Shown piece by piece: positions 27,922 through 37,106 of a stretch of DNA of 58,116 nt. Both the position numbers and the translations under genes were made by a program. Position 1 is the first letter of the stretch; each line of letters opens with the position of its first letter. The notes beneath the pieces are model-generated. The model had not been told where the DNA came from. It did no database searches and saw only the letters and a list, made by a program, of their open reading frames with translations. Source of the stretch: Rummeliibacillus sp. POC4 (GTDB lineage Bacteria > Bacillota > Bacilli > Bacillales_A > Planococcaceae); the NCBI RefSeq assembly GCF_003576525.1, contig NZ_QWUA01000025.1:1-58116 (forward strand). Reading direction: 5' to 3'.

Positions 27922-30570
27922 TTGACTGAACAAACTACAACAATGTCTACAAAATACGATCCGCAGTCGATTGAACAAGGTCGCTACGAATGGTGGCTTG
28001 AAGGAGAATTTTTTAAAGCTCAACCTGAAAGTGGTAAAAAACCATATTCAATCGTTATCCCACCACCAAATGTTACTGGTAAATTACACTTAGGTCACGC
28101 TTGGGATACAACATTACAAGATATTCTTGTTCGTATGAAACGTATGCAAGGATATGATGCTCTTTGGTTACCAGGAATGGACCATGCAGGTATCGCGACA
28201 CAAGCAAAAGTAGAAGCAAAACTTCGTGAAGAAGGTATTTCTCGTTACGATCTAGGTCGTGAAAAATTCCTCGAAAAAACGTGGGAATGGAAAGAAAATT
28301 TTGCAGGCACAATCCGACAACAATGGGCAAAATTAGGATTGGCTCTTGATTATTCTCGTGAAAGATTCACTTTAGACGACGGTCTTTCAGATGCAGTAAA
28401 AGAAGTATTTGTTAAGCTTTATGAAAAAGGTTTAATCTACCGTGGTGAACGTATTATAAACTGGGATCCACAAGCAAAAACTGCATTATCTGATATCGAA
28501 GTTATTTACAAAGATATCGAAGGTGCTTTCTATCATATGGAATATCCATTAGCTGACGGTTCTGGCAAACTTGAAATTGCAACAACTCGCCCAGAAACAA
28601 TGCTTGGTGATAGTGGTATTGCTGTAAATCCAAAAGACGAACGTTATGCTCACTTAGTAGGTAAAACAGCAATTCTTCCAATCGTAGGTCGCGAAATTCC
28701 AATTGTTGCCGATGATTATGTAGATATGGAATTCGGTACTGGTGTTGTAAAAATGACTCCAGCACATGACCCTAATGACTTTGAAGTTGGTAATCGCCAC
28801 AATTTAGAACGTATTATCGTGATGAACGAAGACGGTACGATGAACGAAAATGCTGGTAAATACCAAGGCATGGATCGCTTCGAATGTCGTAAACAAATCG
28901 TTAAAGATTTACAAGAAATGGGCGTATTGATCCGCATTGAACCATACACTCACTCTGTTGGTCACTCAGAACGTACTGGTGTTGTCGTAGAACCTTATCT
29001 TTCAGCACAATGGTTTGTTAAAATGGGACCACTTGCAAAAGCTGCTCTTGAACTTCAAGAAAAAGAAGCAGAAAAGGTAAACTTCGTGCCAAATCGTTTT
29101 GAAAACACATATACTCGTTGGATGGAAAATGTCCACGATTGGTGTATTTCTCGTCAATTATGGTGGGGTCACCAAATTCCAGCTTGGTATCATAAAGAAA
29201 CTGGTGAAGTTTACGTTGGTAAAGAAGCACCAGCAGATGAAGAAAACTGGACTCGTGATGAAGACGTATTAGATACTTGGTTCTCATCTGCATTATGGCC
29301 TTTCTCTACAATGGGTTGGCCAGATACTGATGCCCCAGATTTCAAACGATACTATCCAACTGGTGCGTTAGTTACAGGTTACGATATTATCTTCTTCTGG
29401 GTATCTCGTATGATCTTCCAAGGTCTTGAATTCACAGGCGAACGTCCATTTAAAGATGTATTAATCCATGGTTTAGTTCGTGACGGTGAAGGTCGCAAAA
29501 TGTCTAAATCGCTTGGTAACGGGGTTGACCCAATGGATGTTATCGAAAAATATGGTGCTGACTCTTTGCGTTACTTCTTAGCAACTGGTTCATCTCCAGG
29601 TCAAGATTTACGTTATACAACAGAAAAAGTAGAAGCTGTTTGGAACTTCTCTAACAAAATTTGGAATGCATCACGTTTCGCTCTTATGAACATGGATGGC
29701 ATGACATATGATGAAATCGATTTAACTGGCGAAAAATCTGTTGCAGATAAATGGATTTTAACTCGCTTAAACGAAACAATCGAAGAAGTTACTCGTCTTG
29801 CAGATAAATATGAATTTGGTGAAGTTGGTCGTCATTTACACAACTTTATCTGGGATGATTTCTGTGACTGGTATATTGAAATGGCTAAATTGCCGTTATA
29901 CGGTGAAGACGAAGCGGCTAAGAAAACAACACGTTCCGTACTTGCATATGTTTTAGACAATACTATGCGTCTATTACATCCATTAATGCCATTCATTACT
30001 GAAGAAATCTGGCAAAACCTTCCTCATGAAGGTGTATCAATTACACAAGCTTCATGGCCAGTGGTGAACCCAGAATTTACTTTCAACCAACAATCTCAAG
30101 ATATGAAATTGTTAATGGATATCATTCGTGCTGTTCGTAATATCCGTGCAGAAGTAAATACACCAATGAGCAAAAAAGTACCTATGTACATTTCTGCTAA
30201 AGATGCAGCAACTCTTGCAGTTCTTGAAGAAAATAAAGCATACATCGAAAAATTCTGTAATCCAGAAACACTAACTTTAGGTGAAAACCTACAACCTTCT
30301 ATGAAAACAATGTCAGCTGTTGTATCAGGAGCTGAACTATTCTTACCTCTTGAAGGTTTGATCGATGTATCTGCTGAAATTGAACGTCTTACTCATGAAC
30401 TTGAAAAATGGGATAAAGAAGTAAAACGTGTTCAAGGTAAATTAAACAATGAACGCTTCGTATCAAAAGCACCAGAAGCAGTAGTAGCTGCTGAACGTGA
30501 AAAAGAAGCAGACTACCTAGAAAAATTTGCAACTGTTGAAAAACGTATTGCTGAATTGAAAAATATGTAG
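27922..30570 (+). CDS. valS: Valyl-tRNA synthetase
   Basis: This 882-residue class I synthetase has the HIGH-type motif in [14 protein letters not shown] near residue 49 and [12 protein letters not shown] near residue 528. An editing (CP1) domain lies between them, with [12 protein letters not shown]. An anticodon-binding domain and a C-terminal coiled-coil arm ([19 protein letters not shown]) complete it. The start is TTG after AAAGGAGGTC. It is regulated by the T-box just upstream. Codon use is highly biased, as in other abundant proteins here. Confidence 0.98.
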   Translation: MTEQTTTMSTKYDPQSIEQGRYEWWLEGEFFKAQPESGKKPYSIVIPPPNVTGKLHLGHAWDTTLQDILVRMKRMQGYDALWLPGMDHAGIATQAKVEAKLREEGISRYDLGREKFLEKTWEWKENFAGTIRQQWAKLGLALDYSRERFTLDDGLSDAVKEVFVKLYEKGLIYRGERIINWDPQAKTALSDIEVIYKDIEGAFYHMEYPLADGSGKLEIATTRPETMLGDSGIAVNPKDERYAHLVGKTAILPIVGREIPIVADDYVDMEFGTGVVKMTPAHDPNDFEVGNRHNLERIIVMNEDGTMNENAGKYQGMDRFECRKQIVKDLQEMGVLIRIEPYTHSVGHSERTGVVVEPYLSAQWFVKMGPLAKAALELQEKEAEKVNFVPNRFENTYTRWMENVHDWCISRQLWWGHQIPAWYHKETGEVYVGKEAPADEENWTRDEDVLDTWFSSALWPFSTMGWPDTDAPDFKRYYPTGALVTGYDIIFFWVSRMIFQGLEFTGERPFKDVLIHGLVRDGEGRKMSKSLGNGVDPMDVIEKYGADSLRYFLATGSSPGQDLRYTTEKVEAVWNFSNKIWNASRFALMNMDGMTYDEIDLTGEKSVADKWILTRLNETIEEVTRLADKYEFGEVGRHLHNFIWDDFCDWYIEMAKLPLYGEDEAAKKTTRSVLAYVLDNTMRLLHPLMPFITEEIWQNLPHEGVSITQASWPVVNPEFTFNQQSQDMKLLMDIIRAVRNIRAEVNTPMSKKVPMYISAKDAATLAVLEENKAYIEKFCNPETLTLGENLQPSMKTMSAVVSGAELFLPLEGLIDVSAEIERLTHELEKWDKEVKRVQGKLNNERFVSKAPEAVVAAEREKEADYLEKFATVEKRIAELKNM

Positions 30571-30589
30571 TTTTTATACAAAGAAAAAT

Positions 30590-30626
30590 CGCCCAAGCTA
30601 ACTATTTGTAGCTTGGGCGTTTTTTT
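30590..30626 (+). terminator. Terminator of valS
   Basis: CGCCCAAGCTA (30590-30600) pairs with TAGCTTGGGCG (30609-30619), followed by a seven-base T run. Confidence 0.93.
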
Positions 30627-30657
30627 ATGTGGATTACTATGGATGAGAGGAGTTTTG

Positions 30658-30926
30658 GGATATAAATTGTCGGAACCGCGGGAGAATTAGACAGAATCGC
30701 GTGAGACAGACTGAAAATCGCGGGAGACCAACCGGAAACCGCGGGAGAAACAGCTAATAAAAAATCTAATTAACAAGTGAAGTAGGATATAAATTGTCAA
30801 AATCGCGGGAGAATTAGTCAAAATCGCGGGAGACCGAACGAAAATCGCGAAAGGAGCAGTCGAAATCGCGGGAGACCGACCAAAAATCGCGTGAGTAGGA
30901 ATGAGTAACTGAGAAAATCGCAGAAA
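30658..30926. repeat. 21-bp periodic repeat array, two tandem long units (blocks 1 and 2)
   Basis: Two copies of a unit about 127 bp long start with GGATATAAATTGTC at 30658 and 30785. Within each, a core TCGCGGGAGA (variants CCGCGGGAG, TCGCGTGAG, TCGCGAAAG) recurs every 21 bases exactly: core starts are 30676, 30697, 30718 and 30739 in block 1, and 30803, 30824, 30845, 30866 and 30887 in block 2, with a decayed core at 30918. The consensus is TCGCGGGAGA, seven variable bases, AAAA. A third block lies at 32074-32204, beyond the NERD gene. The array is far GC-richer than its surroundings. No start codon opens a frame through it. Confidence 0.92.
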
Positions 30927-31120
30927 TAGAAAATATCAAAATTAAGCAAAACTATTTTTTGTATAGTAAAATTTGTATTTATTTCGCTTAAATAAATGAA
31001 AATGATAAAAAAATGATTTTTTATCAAATAAAAAATGCACGCTTTTTAATTTCGCTACTTTGCATGATTTAGGGAACCCTTTTATACTTTGTTTGACCTA
31101 GAGTGGAAGGAGGAAGCAAT

Positions 31121-32086
31121 TTGATTGGAAAAGGGTATTCTGATACACATTATTTAGATGCACTATATGGACTAATTCAAAGACTCTCATTGTCAAATCC
31201 AAAAAGGCAAGAGTTATTGAACGAATATAACCGTATTAAAGCAGGAAACTTTGGCGAAAAAGTTGTAATGAACTCTCTTGAGCAACTCCAATTACCATAC
31301 CAGTTTTACATTTTTCATGATCTCTATTTGTCTATAGAAAGCCATATCCAAATTGACATTTTAATATTAACGCGTTACTATGCATTTATTTTTGAAGTGA
31401 AAAATATTAAAGGCGCTATTGAATTGACAGACAATCCTAGTCAACTTATCCGTACACTACCTGATGGTGAAATTCATGTTTTTAAAAGTCCAGAGCCTCA
31501 ATTAGAAGAATATATTTACCAACTTCAAAAATTTTTCCAAAATAAAAATATTCATATTCCAGTCTACGGAGCAATAATTTTTCCTTTTACATCAAGCTTT
31601 ATTAAGCAAAGTTCTAACAAAACTACAGTCCTACAAAAAAATGAAATAAAGCCATTCTTACGAAGGATTGTGACAAAATGCGATTCTATTACTGACGATG
31701 AGCTAGAATATTTGAGACATTCCATTTTAGATAAGCATAAGGAATTTATACCTTACCCATTAATTGAACGATATAATATTCCGCGAGAGGATGTTTCAAA
31801 TGGTGTAATCTGTAATAAGTGCAATACACTTGGAATGAAGAGATTATCCCATTACTGGAGATGCCCTAATTGCTATTCTAAAAGTTCAAAAGCTCATGAA
31901 AGGGCAATTTATGATTATTTAACAATAATAAATAATAAAATATCCAATGAAGAATGTAGAAAATTTCTTAATATAAAAAGTGTTGATCAATCTTATAGAA
32001 TGTTGAAAAATATGAATTTAATAAAATTGGGAAAAACAAGCAGGGTAAAATATATGCTTCCTTATTTAAATTATAAATCTAATTAA
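31121..32086 (+). CDS. NERD-domain protein with C-terminal zinc ribbon
   Basis: This protein has about 321 residues. The NERD (nuclease-related) domain lies at about residues 40-150, with AGNFGEKVV, IDILILTRYYAFIFEVKNIKG (Asp and the Glu-x-Lys of the restriction-like core) and a basic patch. A zinc ribbon CNKC...CPNC follows near residues 232-253, then a small winged-helix-like C-terminus. NERD proteins are thought to act on DNA; activity has not been shown for most. The frame extends to a GTG at 31103, but AAGGAGG at 31107-31113 serves the TTG at 31121. The stop codon lies inside the start of a repeat unit, and homologous repeat blocks lie on both sides, so the gene may have moved as a cassette. 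Confidence 0.75.
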   Translation: MIGKGYSDTHYLDALYGLIQRLSLSNPKRQELLNEYNRIKAGNFGEKVVMNSLEQLQLPYQFYIFHDLYLSIESHIQIDILILTRYYAFIFEVKNIKGAIELTDNPSQLIRTLPDGEIHVFKSPEPQLEEYIYQLQKFFQNKNIHIPVYGAIIFPFTSSFIKQSSNKTTVLQKNEIKPFLRRIVTKCDSITDDELEYLRHSILDKHKEFIPYPLIERYNIPREDVSNGVICNKCNTLGMKRLSHYWRCPNCYSKSSKAHERAIYDYLTIINNKISNEECRKFLNIKSVDQSYRMLKNMNLIKLGKTSRVKYMLPYLNYKSN

Positions 32087-32204
32087 CAAATGTAGTAGGA
32101 TATAAATTGTCAAAATCGCGTGAGAATTAGTCAAAATCGCGGGAGACAGACTGAAAATCGCGGGAGACCACCCGAAAATCGCGTGAGAAACAGCTAATAA
32201 AAAT
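32074..32204. repeat. 21-bp periodic repeat array (block 3)
   Basis: A further copy of the unit: AAATCTAATTAACAA (matching the join between blocks 1 and 2), GGATATAAATTGTC at 32098, then cores at 32116, 32137, 32158 and 32179, again exactly 21 bases apart, and the tail AACAGCTAATAAAAAT. It overlaps the last codons and TAA of the NERD gene. Confidence 0.92.
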
Positions 32205-32232
32205 ACGGGAGAGTCATCAGACACCCCCGCAT
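32204..32232 (-). terminator. Terminator of the ATP-grasp pair
   Basis: On the minus strand a GC-rich stem, CGGGGGTGTC pairing with GACTCTCCCG with one G-U and one mismatch, is followed by TATTTTT. It lies just past the gene ending at 32243. Confidence 0.65.
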
Positions 32233-32242
32233 CACCAAGAAA

Positions 32243-33055
32243 CTATAAAACTTCCAATTCCTGAACGAAATAGTCCATTAATATAGTAGATAAATCTTCA
32301 TCATATAAATTGTAAAATGATCTTGCACCGACTGGATCTTCAATTTCGTTTAAGAGCCATTTGCCATCCGGTCGTAGTAAAAAGTCAATGCCGATATAAT
32401 TACTATTTAATGCTTTTTGAAGTGTCAACACTTGTAAACGCTGCTCATGAGATAGATTATATTTTTCAATAGATCCGCCTAAAGTGTAATTAGATCGAAA
32501 ATCGTGACTTCCTTTTCTTTTAACAGCACCAATAATCTTTGAACCTACAACCCATACCCGTACATCTGTGGAGTTTGTCTCAATATAAGGTTGCGTTAAT
32601 AGTTTTCGCCCTCGCCACTTTAATTGAAAAAATTTAAGATCTTCACTTGAGTTACATAGAGCAACTTCATTCCCACCATGTCCATCAATTGTTTTAATAA
32701 TAATAGGATACTGTTGTATTTGTTCTTCACGTAAGATAGGAACGGTAGGAATTCCGTGTAGATGGGCAAACTTTAAGGTCTCTTTTTTATTGTTCGCAAG
32801 CTCATTTACAGTTGAACGATTAAATACTTTAATGCCAATCGATTCTAACTTTTTAGCAATTTCAGGATTACGTGTACGATTCCAAACAAATAGTGCCCCA
32901 TTGAAAGGTATATCCATAATATTTTGCTCAATTTCATCTGCTATTACTAAAATGAACTCAATTTCCATTTTACGAGCTGCAGCTATCATTTGTTCGATAA
33001 AAGTTGTATTTTTCTTAGAGTCTTCCCGTTCATATATAAGATAAGCCTTTTCCAT
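32243..33055 (-). CDS. ATP-grasp ligase, RimK/LysX-like (second of a pair)
   Basis: This 270-residue protein has the ATP-grasp pattern of RimK-like ligases: IIIKTIDGHGGNEV (ATP-binding Lys and glycine loop), QPYIETNSTDVRVWVVG, IGAVKRKGSHDFRSNYTLGG, and the metal-binding GIDFLL...LLNEIEDPVGAR. Such enzymes form amide bonds by acyl-phosphate chemistry, often adding amino acids to a peptide or carboxylate. The frame opens at a TTG at 33067, but the ATG at 33055, after GGGTGA and four bases past the upstream stop, is a better start. It is paired with a homologous ligase immediately upstream. The substrate is unknown; no LysW-like carrier gene is visible. Confidence 0.75.
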   Translation of the reverse strand: MEKAYLIYEREDSKKNTTFIEQMIAAARKMEIEFILVIADEIEQNIMDIPFNGALFVWNRTRNPEIAKKLESIGIKVFNRSTVNELANNKKETLKFAHLHGIPTVPILREEQIQQYPIIIKTIDGHGGNEVALCNSSEDLKFFQLKWRGRKLLTQPYIETNSTDVRVWVVGSKIIGAVKRKGSHDFRSNYTLGGSIEKYNLSHEQRLQVLTLQKALNSNYIGIDFLLRPDGKWLLNEIEDPVGARSFYNLYDEDLSTILMDYFVQELEVL

Positions 33056-33059
33056 CAAA

Positions 33060-33929
33060 TCACCCAATTTTCTTCAAAATATACTCGACAAACTTAACAC
33101 CTACATTAATGCCCGTAACATTATAAAGGTTTCGAATATGTGCTGCAGCATTTACTTCACAAACTAGAGGCTCTTCATCTGGTCCGAATAATAAATCTAC
33201 ACCTGCAAATTCAGCACCAACTGCTTTAGCTGCTTGAATAGCCACTTCTTTCTGTGTATCCGTCAACACTACTTTTTCTGCATGACCACCATTTGTGATA
33301 TTTGCTCTAAAATCAGTTTCAGAATGGCGATACATGGATGCCACGACTTCATCACCAATAATATTGACCCGAATATCGCGACCACGGCTTGAATCGATAA
33401 ACTGTTGGAAGACAAAATCTACACCTCTAAGTGCATCCACTTTTTCATAAAATTCTTCCTTTGTATGAATCAGATAGACATGCATCCCAAATGATCCATG
33501 ACCTTCTTTAATAATCATTGGTAAGCCTAATGTTTGTAAAACATTTTCAAAATAACCGCTATCTCGAATAGTAAACTTAGCATAGACCTTTGGTGCAATA
33601 ATTGTCGTAGGCATTGGTACATTTGCTTTTGCGAGCTGTATGTATTGTTTGGCCTTATTATCACAAGTCTCAATGACCTCAGGATCATTAAAAATTGGAA
33701 TACCACTATTTTTTAAGAAAGTTGCGAGTAGAATATCTTTGTCTAAAAAGATGACGAAATCGGGTTTGTTTTGAAGTTTTTCGTCTAGCTTCATCATAAT
33801 TTCATAATTTTTATAAATAATTGGTTGAACATTAAGCTGTTCACATGCTTCGGCCATTAGTCCTGCTTGGTCGAGAAATTTGTCATTTACAAGACTACCA
33901 TTGTATATAATCCAACAAGTTTTCATCAT
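33060..33929 (-). CDS. ATP-grasp ligase, RimK/LysX-like (first of a pair)
   Basis: This 289-residue paralogue of its downstream neighbour shows the same layout: MIIKEGHGSFGMHVYLI, QQFIDSSRGRDIRVNIIGDEVVASMYR, and GVDLLFGPDEEPLVCEVNAAAHIRN with metal-binding Asp, Glu and Asn. The canonical GVDL...EVN motif is better preserved here than in its partner, which has NEIEDPVGAR. AAGGGGAT precedes the ATG pair. Two adjacent, divergent RimK-type ligases suggest sequential amino-acid additions or a heteromeric enzyme. The gene is divergent from folC with an 82-base shared upstream region. The family is firm, the product unknown. Confidence 0.78.
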   Translation of the reverse strand: MMKTCWIIYNGSLVNDKFLDQAGLMAEACEQLNVQPIIYKNYEIMMKLDEKLQNKPDFVIFLDKDILLATFLKNSGIPIFNDPEVIETCDNKAKQYIQLAKANVPMPTTIIAPKVYAKFTIRDSGYFENVLQTLGLPMIIKEGHGSFGMHVYLIHTKEEFYEKVDALRGVDFVFQQFIDSSRGRDIRVNIIGDEVVASMYRHSETDFRANITNGGHAEKVVLTDTQKEVAIQAAKAVGAEFAGVDLLFGPDEEPLVCEVNAAAHIRNLYNVTGINVGVKFVEYILKKIG

Positions 33930-34011
33930 AAAAATCCCCTTAACACAGTGCTATAATAATATATAAAAGTTTAGCACGAAAATGATTGAATATATAGGAC
34001 GGAGTGTTAAG

Positions 34012-35268
34012 ATGATTCCTAAATTAGATGAATATAAGGAACGTTGGCAAATTTCCAGCGATCCAGCGATTAAACCAGGATTAGATGCGATGAAAGAAGC
34101 ATTAGCTTTAGTGGGAAATCCTCAAAATAGTATACCGGTAATTCATCTAGCTGGTACAAATGGAAAGGGTTCTACAGTAACATTTATTGAACATATTGCT
34201 AGAAGTCATGGCTTAAAGACAGCTACATTTATGTCTCCATGTATAGAAGATGTTCACGACCAAATCCAGCTTAATGAAATGCCAATTACAACAAATGAGA
34301 TGGATGCAATTTTTGAAATTATGAGTGAGGCAGGTTTAAGTGGAAGATTAACGGATTTTGAGCTTCTTACAGTAGCAGCCTATCTGGCATTTAGTCGATT
34401 TAAACCCGATATTGCGATTATCGAATGTGGTATGGGTGGCCGTTATGATTCTACAAATGTAATGATCCCTATTGTTTCAGTTGTACCTAGTATCTCATTA
34501 GAACATACCCGCTTTTTAGGAGATACGTTAGCTAAAATTGCTTATCACAAATCAGGCATTATTAAGAAAGAAAGACCAATTATTACCGGAGAGCTTCCAC
34601 CTGAAGCAATGACGGTTTTCATCGATGAAGCAAAAAAACAAAATGCATCACTCTATGTGTACGACAAAGATTTCTCTATTGAAGTAACGGAAGATGATGA
34701 AAGATACTATAAACCTAATTATGAAATTTCACATTTGAAACGTATCATGCCAGGTGCCCATCAACGTAGTAATATGGCTCTTGCGATTACCGCCTTTATA
34801 AAATTTGCAGAAGAACAGGGTATAGAAATTAATGTAGAAAAGATAAAAAAAGGTGTTCACGAAGCACATTTGGCTGGACGTTTTGAAAAAATCACTCAAA
34901 ACTTATATCTTGATGGTGCACATAATCCTGCAAGTGCAAAAACACTTGTTGAGACGATTAAAGAAGAATTTCCAGGACAAAAGATTCATTTTGTTATGGG
35001 GATATTAAAGGATAAAGATGTAGAAGGTGTTTTAAGGTTATTAGAAGAAGTAGGTAATAGTTTTACTTTTGTTGATGTAGATAATGAACGGGCAATGCCA
35101 GCTAATATGATATACGACTTAAGTCATAGTGAAAATAAATCTGTATCCAAAGATAATATAATTCAAATTATGGAAAAAAAGCTAGATATGAGTGGTATTA
35201 TTATTATGACAGGGTCGCTTTATCTTTTAGCCCAATGGAGGAATACACTATTAATAAGGTTTAAATAA
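34012..35268 (+). CDS. folC: Folylpolyglutamate synthase / dihydrofolate synthase
   Basis: This 418-residue Mur-ligase-family enzyme adds glutamate to folates. It has the P-loop AGTNGKGSTVTF near residue 49, TSP-type FMSPCIEDVHDQ, ECGMGGRYDSTNV, EHTRFLGDTLAKIAYHKSGI and the C-terminal DGAHNPAS. The frame opens at 33982, but CGGAG at 34000-34004 points to the ATG at 34012. It normally follows valS in Bacillales; here a NERD gene, repeats and an ATP-grasp pair have been inserted between them. Confidence 0.93.
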   Translation: MIPKLDEYKERWQISSDPAIKPGLDAMKEALALVGNPQNSIPVIHLAGTNGKGSTVTFIEHIARSHGLKTATFMSPCIEDVHDQIQLNEMPITTNEMDAIFEIMSEAGLSGRLTDFELLTVAAYLAFSRFKPDIAIIECGMGGRYDSTNVMIPIVSVVPSISLEHTRFLGDTLAKIAYHKSGIIKKERPIITGELPPEAMTVFIDEAKKQNASLYVYDKDFSIEVTEDDERYYKPNYEISHLKRIMPGAHQRSNMALAITAFIKFAEEQGIEINVEKIKKGVHEAHLAGRFEKITQNLYLDGAHNPASAKTLVETIKEEFPGQKIHFVMGILKDKDVEGVLRLLEEVGNSFTFVDVDNERAMPANMIYDLSHSENKSVSKDNIIQIMEKKLDMSGIIIMTGSLYLLAQWRNTLLIRFK

Positions 35269-35343
35269 CCTATATAGTTGTATTGAAATGGAAATTATTT
35301 ATGCTATAATTTACAATAAATTAAGATTGAGTGGGAGGGAAGT

Positions 35344-37050
35344 ATGAAAAAGTCATTTACTTTTCAAATAATGATCTTTATCGCATGGATTGCTATTGTT
35401 CCTTTAAGCATCTATGCTATATATCTCAAATACCCTCCTACTGGTGATATAGATTGGGGATTATTACTAGGACTTACTTGTTTAAGTCTTGTAACTGCTT
35501 ATTGGCCAGCGAATATTAATGGTGTACCTTATTTCCTAATTCAATGGGTAAGTCTTGCTGTATTTTTGAGATTTGGATTATTTATTGAAATTATTGTTTT
35601 CCAAATTTCGATGATTCCTTTTATCTATCGTTTACAACTACCTCGGCAACAACTTTACCGTATGCCATGGAATTCGATTATGTTCTTACTTGTTTCATTT
35701 CTAAGTGGTTTTGCCTTTTTAGAATTTGGTGGAGAAATCCATACAGATGGTATTAAGGAGATAGTTGGTTATGGTTTGCTTTATATCTTGGTAAATATTA
35801 CAGCAAATCATATTTTACTAAAACTTAGTGGTCTTTTATTAGGAAATAGATCACCATTTTTTACGATGGAAGATGCATGGGATTATCTAACCTGTTGCTT
35901 TGTGCTTCCGATGGGGATCAGTTTGTATATTTTAGGTGAGCATGTAGGTGTCATTGCTATCATTTTACTCGGCATTCCATTTTTTATTGCGATAAAATTA
36001 TTAGAACTGTATGGGACTTCGAGTAAGTTAAATAAGGAGCTTTCTAACGCAGCGCACTTTGGACATCAATTAGCTGATCGATTAAGTTCAGAAGAAACGC
36101 TCGACTTATTTATGGATCGTGTACCTAAAATGGTTTCTGTTGATGGACTTTATATGATTGATCGAAGAAAACAAACAGGAACTCTTTCAGTTTTAAGAGC
36201 ATATGAAAATGGGAAAATGATATTAAAAAACGTTACCCACAAAGAACTTAGTACAGGCCTTTTAACTGAAATTTTAACTACAGAAACAAAATTTGAGGTA
36301 AATAAACGTTCAGAATTAGATTTGTGTTCAAATGACTATCTCCCTTCTGATACTCAAAGTGTTTTAGCACTACCACTATTGAGAGAAAAAAGTATGGAAG
36401 GCATTCTATTATTAACATCTAAAAAGAAAAACTTTTTTAAAGATTACCAAATAAAGATTTTAGAACTTATCTGTTCGTACTTTATCGTTTCGTTAGAAAA
36501 AGCAAGATATGTAGAAAATGCAAAACATAGTAGTGAACGATGTGGTTTGACGGGATTATTTAATTACAGATATTTTGACCAACATTTAACGGATATGATG
36601 GGTGATTTAAATAATCGAAATATTTCAAATTTATCATTAATAATGCTCGATATCGACTATTTTAAAAGAATTAACGATAATTATGGTCATCAAAGTGGTA
36701 ATGATATTTTATGTGGAATTGCAGATCTTTTACGAAGAGAAGTGGCTTCGCGAGGAACCATTGCTCGGTACGGAGGGGAAGAGTTTGTTGTCCTTCTACC
36801 AAACTATTCAAAAAAAGCTGCATTAAAAATTGCAGAACATTTACGTAAAACCATTGAGCAACAACCATTTGAAATTTCTCCGGATTTAATAGAAGATGTC
36901 TCACATTTAGTCGTGCATGTCACTGCTAGTATAGGTGTATCTTCCGCTTATGAAGATACCGATGATGGCCCCTCATTACTACGAAACGCCGATCAAGCAA
37001 TGTACATTGGCGCAAAGCAAAAGGGTAGGAACCGGGTTGCTGGGTTTTGA
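35344..37050 (+). CDS. Membrane-bound diguanylate cyclase (GAF-GGDEF)
   Basis: This 568-residue protein has seven or so N-terminal membrane helices (about residues 5-215), a GAF-like domain (about 240-390), and a GGDEF domain (about 400-565) with the active ARYGGEEFVVLLP motif. GGDEF enzymes make cyclic di-GMP from two GTP. No RxxD inhibitory site is evident ahead of the GGEEF motif. The adjoining type IV pilus cluster is suggestive, since c-di-GMP often controls pili, but no c-di-GMP riboswitch or PilZ domain was recognised in the window. The start is ATG after GGGAGGG. The family is confident. Confidence 0.9.
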   Translation: MKKSFTFQIMIFIAWIAIVPLSIYAIYLKYPPTGDIDWGLLLGLTCLSLVTAYWPANINGVPYFLIQWVSLAVFLRFGLFIEIIVFQISMIPFIYRLQLPRQQLYRMPWNSIMFLLVSFLSGFAFLEFGGEIHTDGIKEIVGYGLLYILVNITANHILLKLSGLLLGNRSPFFTMEDAWDYLTCCFVLPMGISLYILGEHVGVIAIILLGIPFFIAIKLLELYGTSSKLNKELSNAAHFGHQLADRLSSEETLDLFMDRVPKMVSVDGLYMIDRRKQTGTLSVLRAYENGKMILKNVTHKELSTGLLTEILTTETKFEVNKRSELDLCSNDYLPSDTQSVLALPLLREKSMEGILLLTSKKKNFFKDYQIKILELICSYFIVSLEKARYVENAKHSSERCGLTGLFNYRYFDQHLTDMMGDLNNRNISNLSLIMLDIDYFKRINDNYGHQSGNDILCGIADLLRREVASRGTIARYGGEEFVVLLPNYSKKAALKIAEHLRKTIEQQPFEISPDLIEDVSHLVVHVTASIGVSSAYEDTDDGPSLLRNADQAMYIGAKQKGRNRVAGF

Positions 37051-37077
37051 CAGGTACTTTAAATAAATTCTAAAAAG

Positions 37078-37106
37078 AAAACTAAGGCTAGAGCCTTAGT
37101 TTTTTA
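37078..37106. terminator. Bidirectional terminator
   Basis: AAAACTAAGGCT (37078-37089) pairs with AGCCTTAGTTTT (37092-37103), with A and T runs on both sides, between the convergent GGDEF and PilX-like genes. Confidence 0.85.

Noticed and set aside
30818..31027. Minus-strand frame of 69 residues through repeat block 2
   Set aside because: It is kept open by the 21-bp periodicity (a multiple of three), with no ribosome binding site and no conservation across blocks.
30658..32204. Possible CRISPR array
   Set aside because: The repeated core is only about 10 bases with 11-base intervals, far below CRISPR repeat and spacer sizes, and no cas genes are present.
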